A stretch of DNA of 64,000 nucleotides, taken from assembly GCF_001612945.1 (NCBI RefSeq), contig NZ_BDBK01000018.1, positions 1-64,000 of the forward strand. The letters are read 5' to 3'. The stretch comes from Nocardia inohanensis NBRC 100128 (GTDB lineage Bacteria; Actinomycetota; Actinomycetes; Mycobacteriales; Mycobacteriaceae). The translations under genes and the position numbers were made by a program. Of the stretch, positions 1 to 8,991 are shown one piece after another (positions within the stretch are counted from its first letter, which is position 1; every line of letters begins with the position of its first letter). The notes beneath the pieces were generated by a model. It saw only the letters and a program-made list of their open reading frames with translations, was not told where the DNA came from and searched no databases.

Positions 1-720
1 ATCCCACCACAGGTCACGGCCCTCGGTCCATTCGGTCTCGATCCCCGTGCGCCGCACCACCAGCACGTGTTCGACGGTGGCGGCGGCGTCCGAATCGCTG
101 TGCGCGGCAAGCGCTTCGTCCACCGCCGCCTTGAGCGGAGCCGCCGTGCCCCGCCGCCACTGGCCATCGGCGGTGATGACCAGCCGGGCTTGTGCGTCGT
201 CCACCCGCTGCCGTAGTGCGCTCGCCGAGAATCCGGCGAACACCACCGAGTGCACCAGCCCGAGCCGCGCGCACGCCAGCATGGACACGATCGCCTCGGG
301 AATCATCGGCAGATAGATGGCGACCCGATCCCCGGCGCGCAGGCCGAGATCGGTGAGAACATTCGCGGCCCTGGACACTTCGGCCAGCAGTTCGGCGTAG
401 GTGAGGTCCCGGGTATCACCGGGCTCGCCTTCCCAGTGAATCGCGACCTGATCCCCGTGCCCCGCTTCGACATGCCGATCCACGCAGTTGTAGGCCACAT
501 TCAGCTGCCCGTCCGCGAACCATTTCGCGACCGGCGCGGCCGACCAGTCCAGCACCCGGGTGAACGGGCGATGCCAGTGCAGCCGCCCGGCCTGCTCCGC
601 CCAGAACGCGTCCCGGTCGGTGACCGCCCGGTCGTACAGGGCGGCCCCGGTATTCGCCTGCGCCGCGAAGCCGGCACTCGGCGGGTAGGCGGCGAGACGA
701 TCGTTGACGATGCTGGTCAC
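1..720 (-). CDS. acs: acetyl-CoA synthetase (AMP-forming), N-terminal part, cut by window edge
   Basis: Activates acetate to acetyl-CoA through acetyl-AMP in the cytosol. Translating back from the GTG at 720 gives about 240 residues that look like the ACS N-terminal domain: an opening DAFWAEQAGRLHWHRPF-type segment, a LTYAELLAEVSRAANVL helix, the GDRVAIYLPMIPEA stretch and HSVVFAGFSASALRQR. The AMP-binding core (YTSGTTG-type loop) lies beyond the window. An AGGAGA about 7 nt upstream supports the GTG start. It sits 46 nt downstream of a monocarboxylate symporter gene on the same strand, so uptake and activation of acetate are probably co-expressed. Propionyl-CoA synthetase is a less likely alternative that the missing C-terminus would settle. 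Confidence 0.93.
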   Translation of the reverse strand, partial: MTSIVNDRLAAYPPSAGFAAQANTGAALYDRAVTDRDAFWAEQAGRLHWHRPFTRVLDWSAAPVAKWFADGQLNVAYNCVDRHVEAGHGDQVAIHWEGEPGDTRDLTYAELLAEVSRAANVLTDLGLRAGDRVAIYLPMIPEAIVSMLACARLGLVHSVVFAGFSASALRQRVDDAQARLVITADGQWRRGTAAPLKAAVDEALAAHSDSDAAATVEHVLVVRRTGIETEWTEGRDLWWD

Positions 721-766
721 TGCGTAATCTCCTGTCGAAAAGTCATGCGGGGCACGGGGTCACCGA

Positions 767-2395
767 TCAGTGCGCGATGGCCTGCTCGGCGCCCACGCCG
801 GTGAGGGAACGGACCTCCATCTCGGAAGCCTTCGCCGGGTCTTCCTTGTCGCGCCCGGCGAAGGTGCCGGCGATGCCGAGCACGAAGGCCAGCGGGATCG
901 AGACGATGCCCGGGTTGGAGAGCGGGAACCAGTCGAAGTCCATACTGGGCAGCATGGCCGTCTTGGATCCGGAGACGGCGGGGGAGAAGACGATCAGCAC
1001 GATGGTGGAGATCAGGCCGCCGTACATGCTCCACAGCGCGCCGGTGGTGTTGAACCGCTTCCAGAACAGCGAGTAGATGATGGTCGGCAGGTTCGCCGAG
1101 GCCGCCACCGCGAAAGCGAGCGCCACCAGGAACGCGATGTTCTGGCCGTTGGCGAGAATGCCCAGCCCGATGGCCATCAGGCCCACCACCACGGCCGTGA
1201 TCCGCGAAACCTTCACCTGCTCGGCGTCGGAAACCTTGCCGCGCTTGATGACTCCGGCGTAGATGTCGTGGGCGAAGGAGGCCGACGCGGTGATGGTCAG
1301 CCCCGCCACCACGGCCAGAATGGTCGCAAACGCCACCGCCGAGATGATGCCCAGCAGCACCACGCCGCCGAGTTCGAACGCCAGCAGCGGGGCCGCCGCA
1401 TTCTGCCCGCCGGCCGCGGCCAGGATCTTGTCCGGACCCACGATCGCCGCCGCGCCGTACCCGAGCACCAGCGTGAACAGGTAGAAGGCGCCGATCAGCC
1501 CGATCGCCCACACCACCGAGCGCCGCGCTTCCTTGGCGGTCGGCACCGTGTAGAAGCGCATCAGCACATGCGGTAGCCCGGCGGTGCCCAGCACCAGCGC
1601 CAGGCCCAGCGACAGGAAGTTCAGCTTCGAGGTCCCGCTGCCGCCGTACTGCGCACCCGGCGCGAGCACGTCACGCTTGGCCACCGCCTTGTTCGCCGAT
1701 TCCGCCACATGCTGCTGCGCGGAACCCAGGATCTCGGAGAAGTTGAACCCGAACTTGGCCAGCACCAGCACCGTCATGAACGCCGCGCCCGCGATGAGCA
1801 GCACGGCCTTGATGATCTGCACCCAGGTGGTGCCCTTCATGCCGCCGATCAGCACGTACGCGATCATGAGCACGCCGACCACCGCGATCACCACGGACTG
1901 CCCGGTGCGGGACTTGATATCCAGCAGCAGCGCCACCAGACCGCCCGCGCCCGCCATCTGCGCCAGCAGATAGAACAGCGACACCGCGAGGGTGGTGAGC
2001 GCGGCCGCGGTCCGCACCGGCCCCTGCTGCAACCGGAAGCTGAGCACGTCGGCCATGGTGAATTTGCCGGTGTTCCTGAGCATTTCGGCCACCAGCAGCA
2101 GCGCTACCAGCCACGCCACCAGGAACCCGATGGAGTACAGGAACCCGTCGTAGCCGTAGACGGCGATGGCGCCCGCGATACCGAGAAAGCTTGCGGCCGA
2201 AAGGTAATCGCCTGCGATGGCGATCCCGTTCTGCGGACCGGAGAAGCCGCGCCCGCCGGTGAAGAAGTCGGCGGCGGTGGCATTGTTGCGGCTGGCCTTG
2301 ATCACCACCACCATGGTGACGGCGACGAACGCCGCGAAGATCAGAATATTGGCGACCGGGCTGCCCACGGTCGCGCCGGCGGCATAGGTGTTCAC
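767..2395 (-). CDS. actP: cation/acetate (monocarboxylate) symporter, SSS family, ActP/MctC-like
   Basis: A 542-residue polytopic membrane protein of the sodium:solute symporter family, which imports acetate, propionate or pyruvate with a cation. About 13 hydrophobic segments are visible. Family signatures include FTGGRGFSGPQNGIAIAGDY, SAASFLGIAGA near the N-terminus, and GTAGLPHVLMRFYTVP in the middle. The GTG start overlaps the stop of the upstream DUF485 gene by 4 nt, the usual coupling for yjcH-actP pairs, and acs follows 46 nt downstream. This gene context favours acetate or a related short monocarboxylate as substrate; the exact substrate cannot be read from sequence. Confidence 0.93.
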   Translation of the reverse strand: MNTYAAGATVGSPVANILIFAAFVAVTMVVVIKASRNNATAADFFTGGRGFSGPQNGIAIAGDYLSAASFLGIAGAIAVYGYDGFLYSIGFLVAWLVALLLVAEMLRNTGKFTMADVLSFRLQQGPVRTAAALTTLAVSLFYLLAQMAGAGGLVALLLDIKSRTGQSVVIAVVGVLMIAYVLIGGMKGTTWVQIIKAVLLIAGAAFMTVLVLAKFGFNFSEILGSAQQHVAESANKAVAKRDVLAPGAQYGGSGTSKLNFLSLGLALVLGTAGLPHVLMRFYTVPTAKEARRSVVWAIGLIGAFYLFTLVLGYGAAAIVGPDKILAAAGGQNAAAPLLAFELGGVVLLGIISAVAFATILAVVAGLTITASASFAHDIYAGVIKRGKVSDAEQVKVSRITAVVVGLMAIGLGILANGQNIAFLVALAFAVAASANLPTIIYSLFWKRFNTTGALWSMYGGLISTIVLIVFSPAVSGSKTAMLPSMDFDWFPLSNPGIVSIPLAFVLGIAGTFAGRDKEDPAKASEMEVRSLTGVGAEQAIAH

Positions 2396-2745
2396 GCCCG
2401 CCCCTCCATCTCGTTGCGAATGGCCTCGGCGCGCGGATCCAGTTCCCGGTTGGCGAACCGCACATAGAGGCCGGTGATCAGGAACGTGGAGACGAACTGC
2501 CCGAGCCCGAGCAGCAGCCCGGCATTGATGTTCCCGAAGACCTTGGTGGCCATGAAGTCGTGCGCGTACGCGCCGAGCAGCACGTACACCAGGTACCAGG
2601 TCAGGAACAGGGCGGTCATGGGAAAGACGAACCGGCGCAGCCGATTACGCAATTCCTGGAATTGCGGGCTGGCCTGGACGGCGGCGAAATCCGCCGCCGT
2701 CGGCGTGTGCGGCGGGGTGGTGCCGCCGACCTCTGTCGTACTCAT
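2392..2745 (-). CDS. DUF485 small membrane protein (YjcH-like), partner of the symporter
   Basis: A 117-residue protein with two predicted membrane helices (around FPMTALFLTWYLVYVLLG and GLLLGLGQFVSTFLITGLYV). The pattern is that of DUF485 proteins, which nearly always precede ActP-type symporters and are thought to assist them. An upstream in-frame start would add 26 residues, but the ATG at 2745 with an AGGA-type site just before it gives a normal family length. Its stop overlaps the start of the symporter gene by 4 nt, so the two are translationally coupled. Confidence 0.88.
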   Translation of the reverse strand: MSTTEVGGTTPPHTPTAADFAAVQASPQFQELRNRLRRFVFPMTALFLTWYLVYVLLGAYAHDFMATKVFGNINAGLLLGLGQFVSTFLITGLYVRFANRELDPRAEAIRNEMEGRA

Positions 2746-2883
2746 CGAACGTCCTAGCGTGTGACGTGGCTTACTTGCCGGGAACCGTAACCAGCCGACC
2801 GTGACCGCAACATGATGTGGCATGGGTCACTCGCCGAACGCCCCCGCTGTTGCGCCGAACGGTCGATCCGGCGCGACGAACGG

Positions 2884-4413
2884 TCAGCGCGCCCGCTGCC
2901 CCGGCTCGCGGTCGGCGCCCAGGCCGAGTCGTTCCGGGGCGTGCAGGCGCACGAAGATCCGCCCCACCTCGTGCGCTGTCTGTCCGCGCGTGAACCGGCT
3001 GCCCGCGATCATCACCGCGAACGCGAGCGGCACACTGACCGCCGCCGGATAACTCAGCACCGCGTCCAGCCAGCCACCGGCGAGCCGTTCGGACACTCCG
3101 CCGCTCACCGAGACGACCGTCGCCGCACCCGAAGTGAGTCCGCCCGCGACTAATCCGGCCGCGGCACCGGCGGCGGTCAGCCCCCGCCACCAGATCCCCA
3201 GCACCAGCAGCGGGCACAGGGTCGATGCCGCCACCGAGAACGCCAGCCCGACCGTGCGCGACAGGTCCAGGGAGGCGACGGTGAGCGAAAGTCCCAGCGG
3301 CACAGCGCCCGACACCAGCGCCGCCAGCCGGAAATCGCGAATCCGGCCCGGCAGCATATCGGTGCCGATCACGCCCGCCAGGCTGACCAGCAGGCCGGAG
3401 GAGGTGGACAGGAACGCCGCGATCGCCCCGGCCGCGACCAGCGCGCCCAGCAGTTCGCCCGGCAGCCCGTGCAGCACCGAACCCGGCAGCAGCAGCACGG
3501 CCGCATCCGAGGCGTCGCCGAGTTGTTCCGACGGCACATACAGTCGCGCGAAAACGCCCAGCAGCGTGGGGAACAGGTAGAACAGGCCGACGAGCCCGAT
3601 CACCGTCGCCGCCGTCGTGCGCGCCGCCCGGCCATCGGGATTGGTGTAGAACCGCACCAGCACATGCGGCAGCCCCATGGTCCCCAGGAACGTCGCCACG
3701 ATCAGCGAATACACCTGGAACAGCGGATGCGCGCCACCCAATCCGTTACCGGGAGAGAGCCATTCGGCGGGCAGCGGCTCCGGCGCGCGCTCCCCGCCGA
3801 GGAAGTGCGCCGCCAGCACCAGCGCCGGAATGGCGATGGCGGTCAGCTTCAACCAGTACTGGAACGCCTGCACGAATGTGATCGACCGCATGCCGCCACC
3901 CACCACGGTCCCGATCACGATGGCCCCCACCGCGAGCGCACCCACCCAATTCGGCACGCCCAGCAGGATTCTCAGCGTCAACCCCGCGCCTTGGAACTGC
4001 GGAATCAGATACACCCCGCACACCAGCACCACGACCAGCGCCGCCAGCCGCCGCAAACGCACCGAGCCGAGCCGGAATTCGGCGAAGTCCGGCACCGTGT
4101 ACGCCCCCGACCGGCGCAGCGGCGCGGCCACGAACAACAGCAGCCCGAGATATCCGGCGGTGAACCCCACCGGATACCAGAGCGCATCCGCGCCGTACTT
4201 CGCGATCAGCCCGGCGACGCCGAGAAACGAAGCCGCGGAAAGATATTCACCCGAGATCGCGGCCGCGTTCCAGCGTGCGCCGACCGTGCGCGAAGCCACC
4301 AGGAAGTCGGAGGTGGTGCGCGCCAGCCGAACTCCGTACGCCCCGATCCCGACCGTCGCCACCGCGGCCAGCAGCAGCGCGGCGAGGGTGAATCCCGATG
4401 CCCCGGAATCCAT
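2884..4413 (-). CDS. second sodium:solute symporter family protein
   Basis: A 509-residue polytopic protein of the same superfamily as the 767-2395 gene but clearly divergent from it. It carries SGEYLSAASFLGVAGLIAKYG near the N-terminus and GTMGLPHVLVRFYTNP in the middle, both characteristic of the acetate/monocarboxylate branch of SSS transporters. It begins 1 nt after the stop of a 121-residue membrane protein gene that resembles a DUF485-type partner in position and size. Having two symporter/partner pairs in a row suggests either two related substrates or two affinities. Substrate unknown. Confidence 0.88.
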   Translation of the reverse strand: MDSGASGFTLAALLLAAVATVGIGAYGVRLARTTSDFLVASRTVGARWNAAAISGEYLSAASFLGVAGLIAKYGADALWYPVGFTAGYLGLLLFVAAPLRRSGAYTVPDFAEFRLGSVRLRRLAALVVVLVCGVYLIPQFQGAGLTLRILLGVPNWVGALAVGAIVIGTVVGGGMRSITFVQAFQYWLKLTAIAIPALVLAAHFLGGERAPEPLPAEWLSPGNGLGGAHPLFQVYSLIVATFLGTMGLPHVLVRFYTNPDGRAARTTAATVIGLVGLFYLFPTLLGVFARLYVPSEQLGDASDAAVLLLPGSVLHGLPGELLGALVAAGAIAAFLSTSSGLLVSLAGVIGTDMLPGRIRDFRLAALVSGAVPLGLSLTVASLDLSRTVGLAFSVAASTLCPLLVLGIWWRGLTAAGAAAGLVAGGLTSGAATVVSVSGGVSERLAGGWLDAVLSYPAAVSVPLAFAVMIAGSRFTRGQTAHEVGRIFVRLHAPERLGLGADREPGQRAR

Positions 4414-4414
4414 C

Positions 4415-4780
4415 TCAGTCTCCGGTCAATTCACTGAAGTCCTGCTCGTTCCGCTCCGACCATCGCACATACACCCGGCCCACCCCGTACAGCAGCGGAT
4501 AGGCGACCACACCCAGCAGCAGCCACGGCAGCCGGACGCCGATTACCTCCATCCGCCCCACCGGCCCGAGGAACAGCAACGGCAGCGCACCCAGCAGCAC
4601 CACCGTCACCAGGCCCAGGCGGGCCGCCAACCCGAATTGCGCCCGAATCAGCCCGCCGATCAGCGCCGCCCCGACCTCGGTCTGCTCGGCCACCTCCACC
4701 CGGGTGCGCACCGGCCGCGCCCCACGACGCTCGGCCAGCACCACACGCTCCCGCACGGGTCGCCGCTGCTCGGCATTCAC
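4415..4780 (-). CDS. small membrane protein preceding the second symporter
   Basis: A 121-residue protein with a charged, Arg-rich first 40 residues and two hydrophobic segments (LGLVTVVLLGALPLLFLG and LPWLLLGVVAYPLLYGVG). It starts with GTG at 4780. Directly abutting the symporter gene, it is in the place where DUF485 or DUF4212-type accessory subunits are found, and it probably serves as the partner of that transporter. I did not recognise the family from sequence alone. The gene starts 18 nt after the stop of the secreted hydrolase gene upstream, so all may share a transcript. Confidence 0.75.
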   Translation of the reverse strand: MNAEQRRPVRERVVLAERRGARPVRTRVEVAEQTEVGAALIGGLIRAQFGLAARLGLVTVVLLGALPLLFLGPVGRMEVIGVRLPWLLLGVVAYPLLYGVGRVYVRWSERNEQDFSELTGD

Positions 4781-4798
4781 CGGCTCATACTAGGCATG

Positions 4799-6310
4799 TC
4801 ACTGCGGGAAATAGCTGGAGTCCGGCGCGCAGGTCAGGTCGGTGTCGGGCAGTGCGCCGGTGGCGAGGTAGCCGTTGACGGCATCGGTGACGCACGGGCT
4901 GAGACCGACCCGGAAAGCGCCGTGAATGCGCGCGCCCGCCAGGGTGACCAGGCGCGACCCGGTCAGATCCGCGTGCAGCGCAAGCCCTTCCCGATAGGCG
5001 GTCCGGGTGTCGTGCTCGGACACCAGGATCAGCGCCGGTGCGTCATTGCGCACCCGGGTGGCCGGCTCGACCGGATCGGGCCAGTAGGCGCAGGCGGTGA
5101 TGTTGTTGGCGAACGCCCCGAACACCGGCTGTTCGGCCCGCGTCCGCTCGATATTGGCCTGATACCAGGCGGGGTCGCGCGGAGCCCGGTTGTCGCCGCA
5201 GAGCACGGCGGCCAGGCTGGCGGCTTCCAGCGGAACCGCCGCGGTGACTTTGGCTTTCAGATCGTCGAGGTCGAGGGGGAGCCCGTCCACGCCGTCGGAG
5301 ATCATCCGGACCACGGTGGCCAGGCGGGCGTTCCACTGCGGATTGGCCAGCAGCGCGAAGATCATCAACGGCACCGTGTGCTCGTCCACCAGATAGACCG
5401 AGCTGATGCTGGCCACGGGATGCGCGGCGGCCCGGCGGATCATGTCCGCGATGAAGGCCCGGACCGCGGGCGCGGTCGCGCCGAAGTGGTATTCGTCGTC
5501 GTGGCGTGCCGCCCACGCGGCCCAGTCGTCGAGCGCGTACTCGTTGATGGCGCCCATGTCCCGGTAGTGGTCCACCCACACCTTGTCCGGATCGACCGCG
5601 CTGTCGAGCACGAAGCGGTCGGTGCGGCCGGGGAACATCTGCATGTAGACCGAGCCCAGATAGGTGCCGTACGACGCGCCGAAGTAATTGACGGTCTGCT
5701 CACCGAAAGCGCTGCGCAGGACATCCATATCGCGAGCGGTATTGCGAGTGGTGATGTTCCGGATCTTCTCGGCGTCGGGCGTCGTGCACGCCGTGGCCAG
5801 CGCGGCCGCGAGTGTGGTGTCACGGGCATAGCCGAGGGCATCGAATCCGGCCGAGTAGAGAATGCTCGGCACCGGGAACGCACAACTCACCTTGTCCGAG
5901 CGCCCGATACCGCGCGGGTCCATGCCGATCAGATCGTATTGCGCCCGTACCGAATCGGAGAGATTCTTCTGCGTGGCGACCATGTACCGCAGTCCGCTGC
6001 CGCCGGGCCCGCCCGGGTTCGACAGCAGGACGCCGCGCCGCCGCGCCGGATCGGTGGCGGTGATCCGCGAGACCGCGATGCTCAGCGTGCGGCCGTCAGG
6101 TTTCGAGTAGTCCAGCGGCACAGTGATATTCGCGCATTGTGCGCCCGCCTCATCCAAGGTCTGGTCATTGCATGCTTGCCAATCCAGGTGCTGGCTGTAG
6201 TACCGCTCCAATCCCGCGGGAACGTCCTCGCCGGTCGCGCTCGCTACCGGTGCGGCTGCCGCCAGCAGCGTCACACTCAGTGCGATCCGTCGAATCCATC
6301 CGGCGGGCAT
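4799..6310 (-). CDS. secreted alpha/beta hydrolase, tripeptidyl aminopeptidase (TAP) / S33 type
   Basis: A 503-residue protein with a signal peptide (basic MPAGWIRRIA, then a hydrophobic run ending near ASA at about residue 25). The alpha/beta hydrolase core shows the oxyanion-side SNPGGPGGSG loop and the nucleophile elbow FGASYGTYLG (Ser at about 213). A late LILVSEHDTRTAY segment probably supplies the Asp, and GARIHGAF the His. The C-terminal half matches the TAP-like domain of secreted actinobacterial peptidases and esterases. It likely cleaves N-terminal peptides or esters outside the membrane. It lies between the LytTR regulator gene (stop 34 nt upstream) and the symporter genes. Confidence 0.88.
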   Translation of the reverse strand: MPAGWIRRIALSVTLLAAAAPVASATGEDVPAGLERYYSQHLDWQACNDQTLDEAGAQCANITVPLDYSKPDGRTLSIAVSRITATDPARRRGVLLSNPGGPGGSGLRYMVATQKNLSDSVRAQYDLIGMDPRGIGRSDKVSCAFPVPSILYSAGFDALGYARDTTLAAALATACTTPDAEKIRNITTRNTARDMDVLRSAFGEQTVNYFGASYGTYLGSVYMQMFPGRTDRFVLDSAVDPDKVWVDHYRDMGAINEYALDDWAAWAARHDDEYHFGATAPAVRAFIADMIRRAAAHPVASISSVYLVDEHTVPLMIFALLANPQWNARLATVVRMISDGVDGLPLDLDDLKAKVTAAVPLEAASLAAVLCGDNRAPRDPAWYQANIERTRAEQPVFGAFANNITACAYWPDPVEPATRVRNDAPALILVSEHDTRTAYREGLALHADLTGSRLVTLAGARIHGAFRVGLSPCVTDAVNGYLATGALPDTDLTCAPDSSYFPQ

Positions 6311-6344
6311 CGAATCTCCTTGCGGGTCGGGGAGTGGTCGGCGT

Positions 6345-7130
6345 TCACCGTAGGCCCTTACCGCGCGGTGGTACGAGCTTTTGCTTGAGCTCGCGCACCT
6401 GGCGGCGGGCGACCGGCAATTCGACCTCGGGTGCGTCGCCCTCGGCCCGCAAGCGCACCACCGTGCTCGTGCCGGCGGTCCGCAGTCCGGTTACCTCCCG
6501 CAGCGCAACCAGATATGACCGGTGCACGCGCACGAATCCGGCTTCGCGCCAGCGGTTCTCCAGCTCGGACAAGGGGATTCGCACCAGATGGGAACCGGTG
6601 CGGGTGTGCAGGCGAGCGTAGTCGCCGTCCGCTTCGACCCAGTTCACGCTGGCTCGGTCGACCAGGGTGGTGAGGCCGCCGAGCTCCACCGGAATCACCT
6701 CGTGCGGGTCGGATTGGCCCGGGCCGGGCGTGGGGATCGTCCGCGCCGCCGTGATCCGGCGCACCGATTCCGCCAGCCGTGCTTCCCGCAGGGGTTTCAG
6801 CAGGTAGTCGGCGGCTCCGAGGTCGAAGGCGGCGATCGCTTTGTCGTCGTGTGCGGTCACGAACACGATTGCCGGTGGATGCGCGAACTCGCTCAGGACC
6901 CCGGCCAGCTCCAGACCGTCCAGCCCCGGCATATTGATGTCCAGGAAGACGGCATCAACTTGCTGTGCGCGCAACACCCGCAGCGCCGACGTCGCATCGG
7001 GCGCTTCGTGAATAGCCCCGATTTCCGGCTGTGCGCGCAACAAGAACACCAGCTCATCCAGAGCCGGCTTCTCGTCATCGACTGCCAGCACTCGCAGCGC
7101 GTCCGGCGTGTTCTCGGTGGTCGGAGTCAC
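6345..7130 (-). CDS. LytTR-family response regulator
   Basis: A 261-residue two-component regulator. The receiver domain has the VLAVDDE acidic pocket, the phospho-acceptor in VDAVFLDINMPGLDG, and the conserved Thr/Lys in VFVTAHD and YLLKPLRE. The C-terminal LytTR DNA-binding domain runs from about residue 155 (WVEADGDYARLHT, then GFVRVHRSYLVAL). A much longer open frame exists, but its extra N-terminus is encoded by the neighbouring inverted repeat and is not receiver-like, so the GTG at 7130 was chosen. Its probable partner is the LytS-type kinase at 8992-10095, which would be adjacent but for an inserted HNH gene. Symporter genes downstream on the same strand are plausible targets. Confidence 0.88.
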   Translation of the reverse strand: MTPTTENTPDALRVLAVDDEKPALDELVFLLRAQPEIGAIHEAPDATSALRVLRAQQVDAVFLDINMPGLDGLELAGVLSEFAHPPAIVFVTAHDDKAIAAFDLGAADYLLKPLREARLAESVRRITAARTIPTPGPGQSDPHEVIPVELGGLTTLVDRASVNWVEADGDYARLHTRTGSHLVRIPLSELENRWREAGFVRVHRSYLVALREVTGLRTAGTSTVVRLRAEGDAPEVELPVARRQVRELKQKLVPPRGKGLR

Positions 7131-7160
7131 AGCCGGTCCATCGTAGGGGCAGAGATCAAG

Positions 7161-7288
7161 AGATAAAAGATGGAGGTGAGGTTGCGTCGCCTGCCCCGCC
7201 GGGCTCGGGCTGACGCCGGGTCGGGTGCCGTCGGCCCGCCGATTCTCGACGGCCGGACCGAACGCATCGCCTTTTACCGATTTTCGAG
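7161..7288 (+). repeat. left inverted repeat of the HNH element
   Basis: This copy reads AGATAAAAGATGGAGGTG at its outer end and ends at TTTTCGAG. It contains the last codons and stop (7274-7276) of the HNH gene. It pairs with 8858-8975, with about 10 extra bases near its inner end. Confidence 0.8.
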
Positions 7289-8770
7289 CAAACGCGCACT
7301 CCTCGGGGAGCAGGTTCGCTGTTGGCGGGCCCGGTTTCTCGCGCGTGCACGGGTTTCCCTGAGGAGGTCTTCGGGGCGGTGGATGTGGTTGACGCGTGGG
7401 GTTCCGGTGGGGTCGAGGTGTTCTGGGGCGATCCACGCGGTGCGGCCGGGAAATTCCGAATCCTTACCGAGTTTCACCGTTCTCCAGCCGCCGGGTCCGT
7501 CGTGGACGAGGGCGTGGCAGGCGTCGCAGGCCAAAGTCAGGTTGTTGATGGAGGTGTCGCCACCCTTGGCCCATTCGGTGACGTGATGCACGGCCGACAG
7601 GCTCGCGGGAGCGTCGCAGCCCGGGCGGGTGCAGCCGCGCTCGGACGCGATCAAGGCCAATCGTTGTGCCGGGGTGGCCAGGCGCTCGGAGCGGGCCAGG
7701 TGCAACGGCATTCCCGCCGCGTCGAAGACTGCCAGGTAGGGCTTGGAACGTTGGGCCAGGCGCAGGGCGTCCTCGATCGGGACCATGCCTCCGGTGGCTG
7801 TGGTCGCGACACCGCCTGCCGCCTTCTCCAATTGATCGATCGACATGGTGACGATGGTGGCGACGGGCAGACCGCGATGACGGCCGAGCCCGTCCGGAGT
7901 GACGCCGGGGCTCAACAACGCCACCAGCGCATCGTGATTGCGTTGCCCGACGGTGCGGGTGTCGCGGCGTGCGGCGGCGTCGAGCACCGCGCGCCCGGCC
8001 TCGCCCGAAGCTTCCAGTGCGGACAGCGCTGTGGGCGTGGGGCTTTGGGGGTCGTCGGGATTGCACACGCCCGGGCGCGCGAATTTGGCCAGCACGGGAT
8101 CCAGCAGCGCACGCAGTTCCGGAGTGATTTCTCCAGCGATCGGGGTCATTCCGTCAGCACATTGCCCGCCCACCACGAACTCCCGCCGCCGCGCACGGTC
8201 GATGTCGTCGGTCAGCTGCCCGTCGGGGTCCAAGTGCCCGAGGATGCGCGCGCCGAGCACCGACACCCCTTCGGGAAAGCCTTGCCGGGCATAGTCGGCC
8301 AGCTGCCATTCGGCCTCGTCTCGCTGCACCGCATCGACGTGATCGGGGATTCGCTTCATGACCGCCGCGATCCGCCGCACGTGATCAGATGAAATCTCAC
8401 CCGCTTCTTGAGCTTCGGCCGTACACGGCAAAACCGGTGCCGCAATCTCCCCGGTCGGCCCGCACAGCTGCCCGACCTGCGTGGCCGCTCGGACTCGCGC
8501 ATACGCCTCGGCCCGCGACAAATGCAGAGTCTGCTCGAGAAACTGCCCCACCGTCCGCAGCCCGGCCTTCTCACACAAGGACCGTTCCCCGGCCTGAACG
8601 ATCAATTTATGCCCCACGAAAGCCAGCTTCCGCGTTACGGTTTCCAGCCCCCGCAACAATTCCACAACCTGCTCATCGGTACACGGCACGAAATCCGCCC
8701 CCACCAAACTTTCCACCGCCACGGTCAACAGGGCGACCGTCTCGTTGATGTTCTCCCCCCGCGATTCCAT
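7274..8770 (-). CDS. DUF222 / HNH endonuclease domain protein (13E12 repeat family)
   Basis: A 498-residue protein. The N-terminal about 330 residues are the helical DUF222 (13E12) domain. The C-terminal part has an HNH nuclease fold: ERGCTRPGCDAPASLSAVHH supplies the zinc cysteines and the catalytic His, followed by the Asn of INNLTLACDACHALVH with the second Cys pair. Family members are multicopy in mycobacteria and nocardiae and are suspected selfish or phage-associated nucleases; their target is unknown. The start ATG at 8770 has no strong ribosome site. The stop lies inside the left inverted repeat, so the last residues are repeat-encoded. Some third positions are AT-richer than in the neighbours, consistent with acquisition. 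Confidence 0.9.
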   Translation of the reverse strand: MESRGENINETVALLTVAVESLVGADFVPCTDEQVVELLRGLETVTRKLAFVGHKLIVQAGERSLCEKAGLRTVGQFLEQTLHLSRAEAYARVRAATQVGQLCGPTGEIAAPVLPCTAEAQEAGEISSDHVRRIAAVMKRIPDHVDAVQRDEAEWQLADYARQGFPEGVSVLGARILGHLDPDGQLTDDIDRARRREFVVGGQCADGMTPIAGEITPELRALLDPVLAKFARPGVCNPDDPQSPTPTALSALEASGEAGRAVLDAAARRDTRTVGQRNHDALVALLSPGVTPDGLGRHRGLPVATIVTMSIDQLEKAAGGVATTATGGMVPIEDALRLAQRSKPYLAVFDAAGMPLHLARSERLATPAQRLALIASERGCTRPGCDAPASLSAVHHVTEWAKGGDTSINNLTLACDACHALVHDGPGGWRTVKLGKDSEFPGRTAWIAPEHLDPTGTPRVNHIHRPEDLLRETRARARNRARQQRTCSPRSARLLENR

Positions 8771-8857
8771 ACATCAATTCTACCGCTCAACCAAGCACAA
8801 AAGAACGCGAATTGTCCTGGTGCGCAACAATTCCCACCGGTCTCGTCGATAGTGAAT

Positions 8858-8975
8858 CTCGAAAACGCACTGCGTGCAGTCCGCCCGTCGAAAACCGCAG
8901 GCCAACGGCTCCCAGCCCGGCGTCAGCCCAGGCCCGGCAGGGCAGGCGACGCAACCACACCTCCATCTTTTATCT
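8858..8975 (-). repeat. right inverted repeat of the HNH element
   Basis: Reverse-complement partner of 7161-7288, ending at the outer AGATAAAAGATGGAGGTG. It lies 87 bases upstream of the HNH start and 16 bases downstream of the kinase stop. It carries no gene. Confidence 0.8.
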
Positions 8976-8991
8976 TTCCCGCAACACCGGA

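Larger units (their letters stand above)
7161..8975 (-). mobile_element. 13E12-type HNH element bounded by long imperfect inverted repeats
   Basis: The DUF222/HNH gene is enclosed by two copies of one sequence in opposite orientation, 7161-7288 and 8858-8975. By hand alignment, about 105 bases pair with some 15 mismatches (roughly 86 percent), and both outermost ends begin AGATAAAAGATGGAGGTG. The unit lies exactly between the stop of a LytS-type kinase gene and the start of its LytTR regulator gene, which are normally adjacent. No target-site duplication is visible outside the repeats. The REP13E12 repeats of M. tuberculosis are known to carry the same kind of gene. That this unit moves or moved is inference. 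Confidence 0.6.

Noticed and set aside
3677-6388. 903-codon plus-strand frame over the symporter and hydrolase genes
   Set aside because: Low-complexity shadow of two minus-strand genes with clear family motifs.
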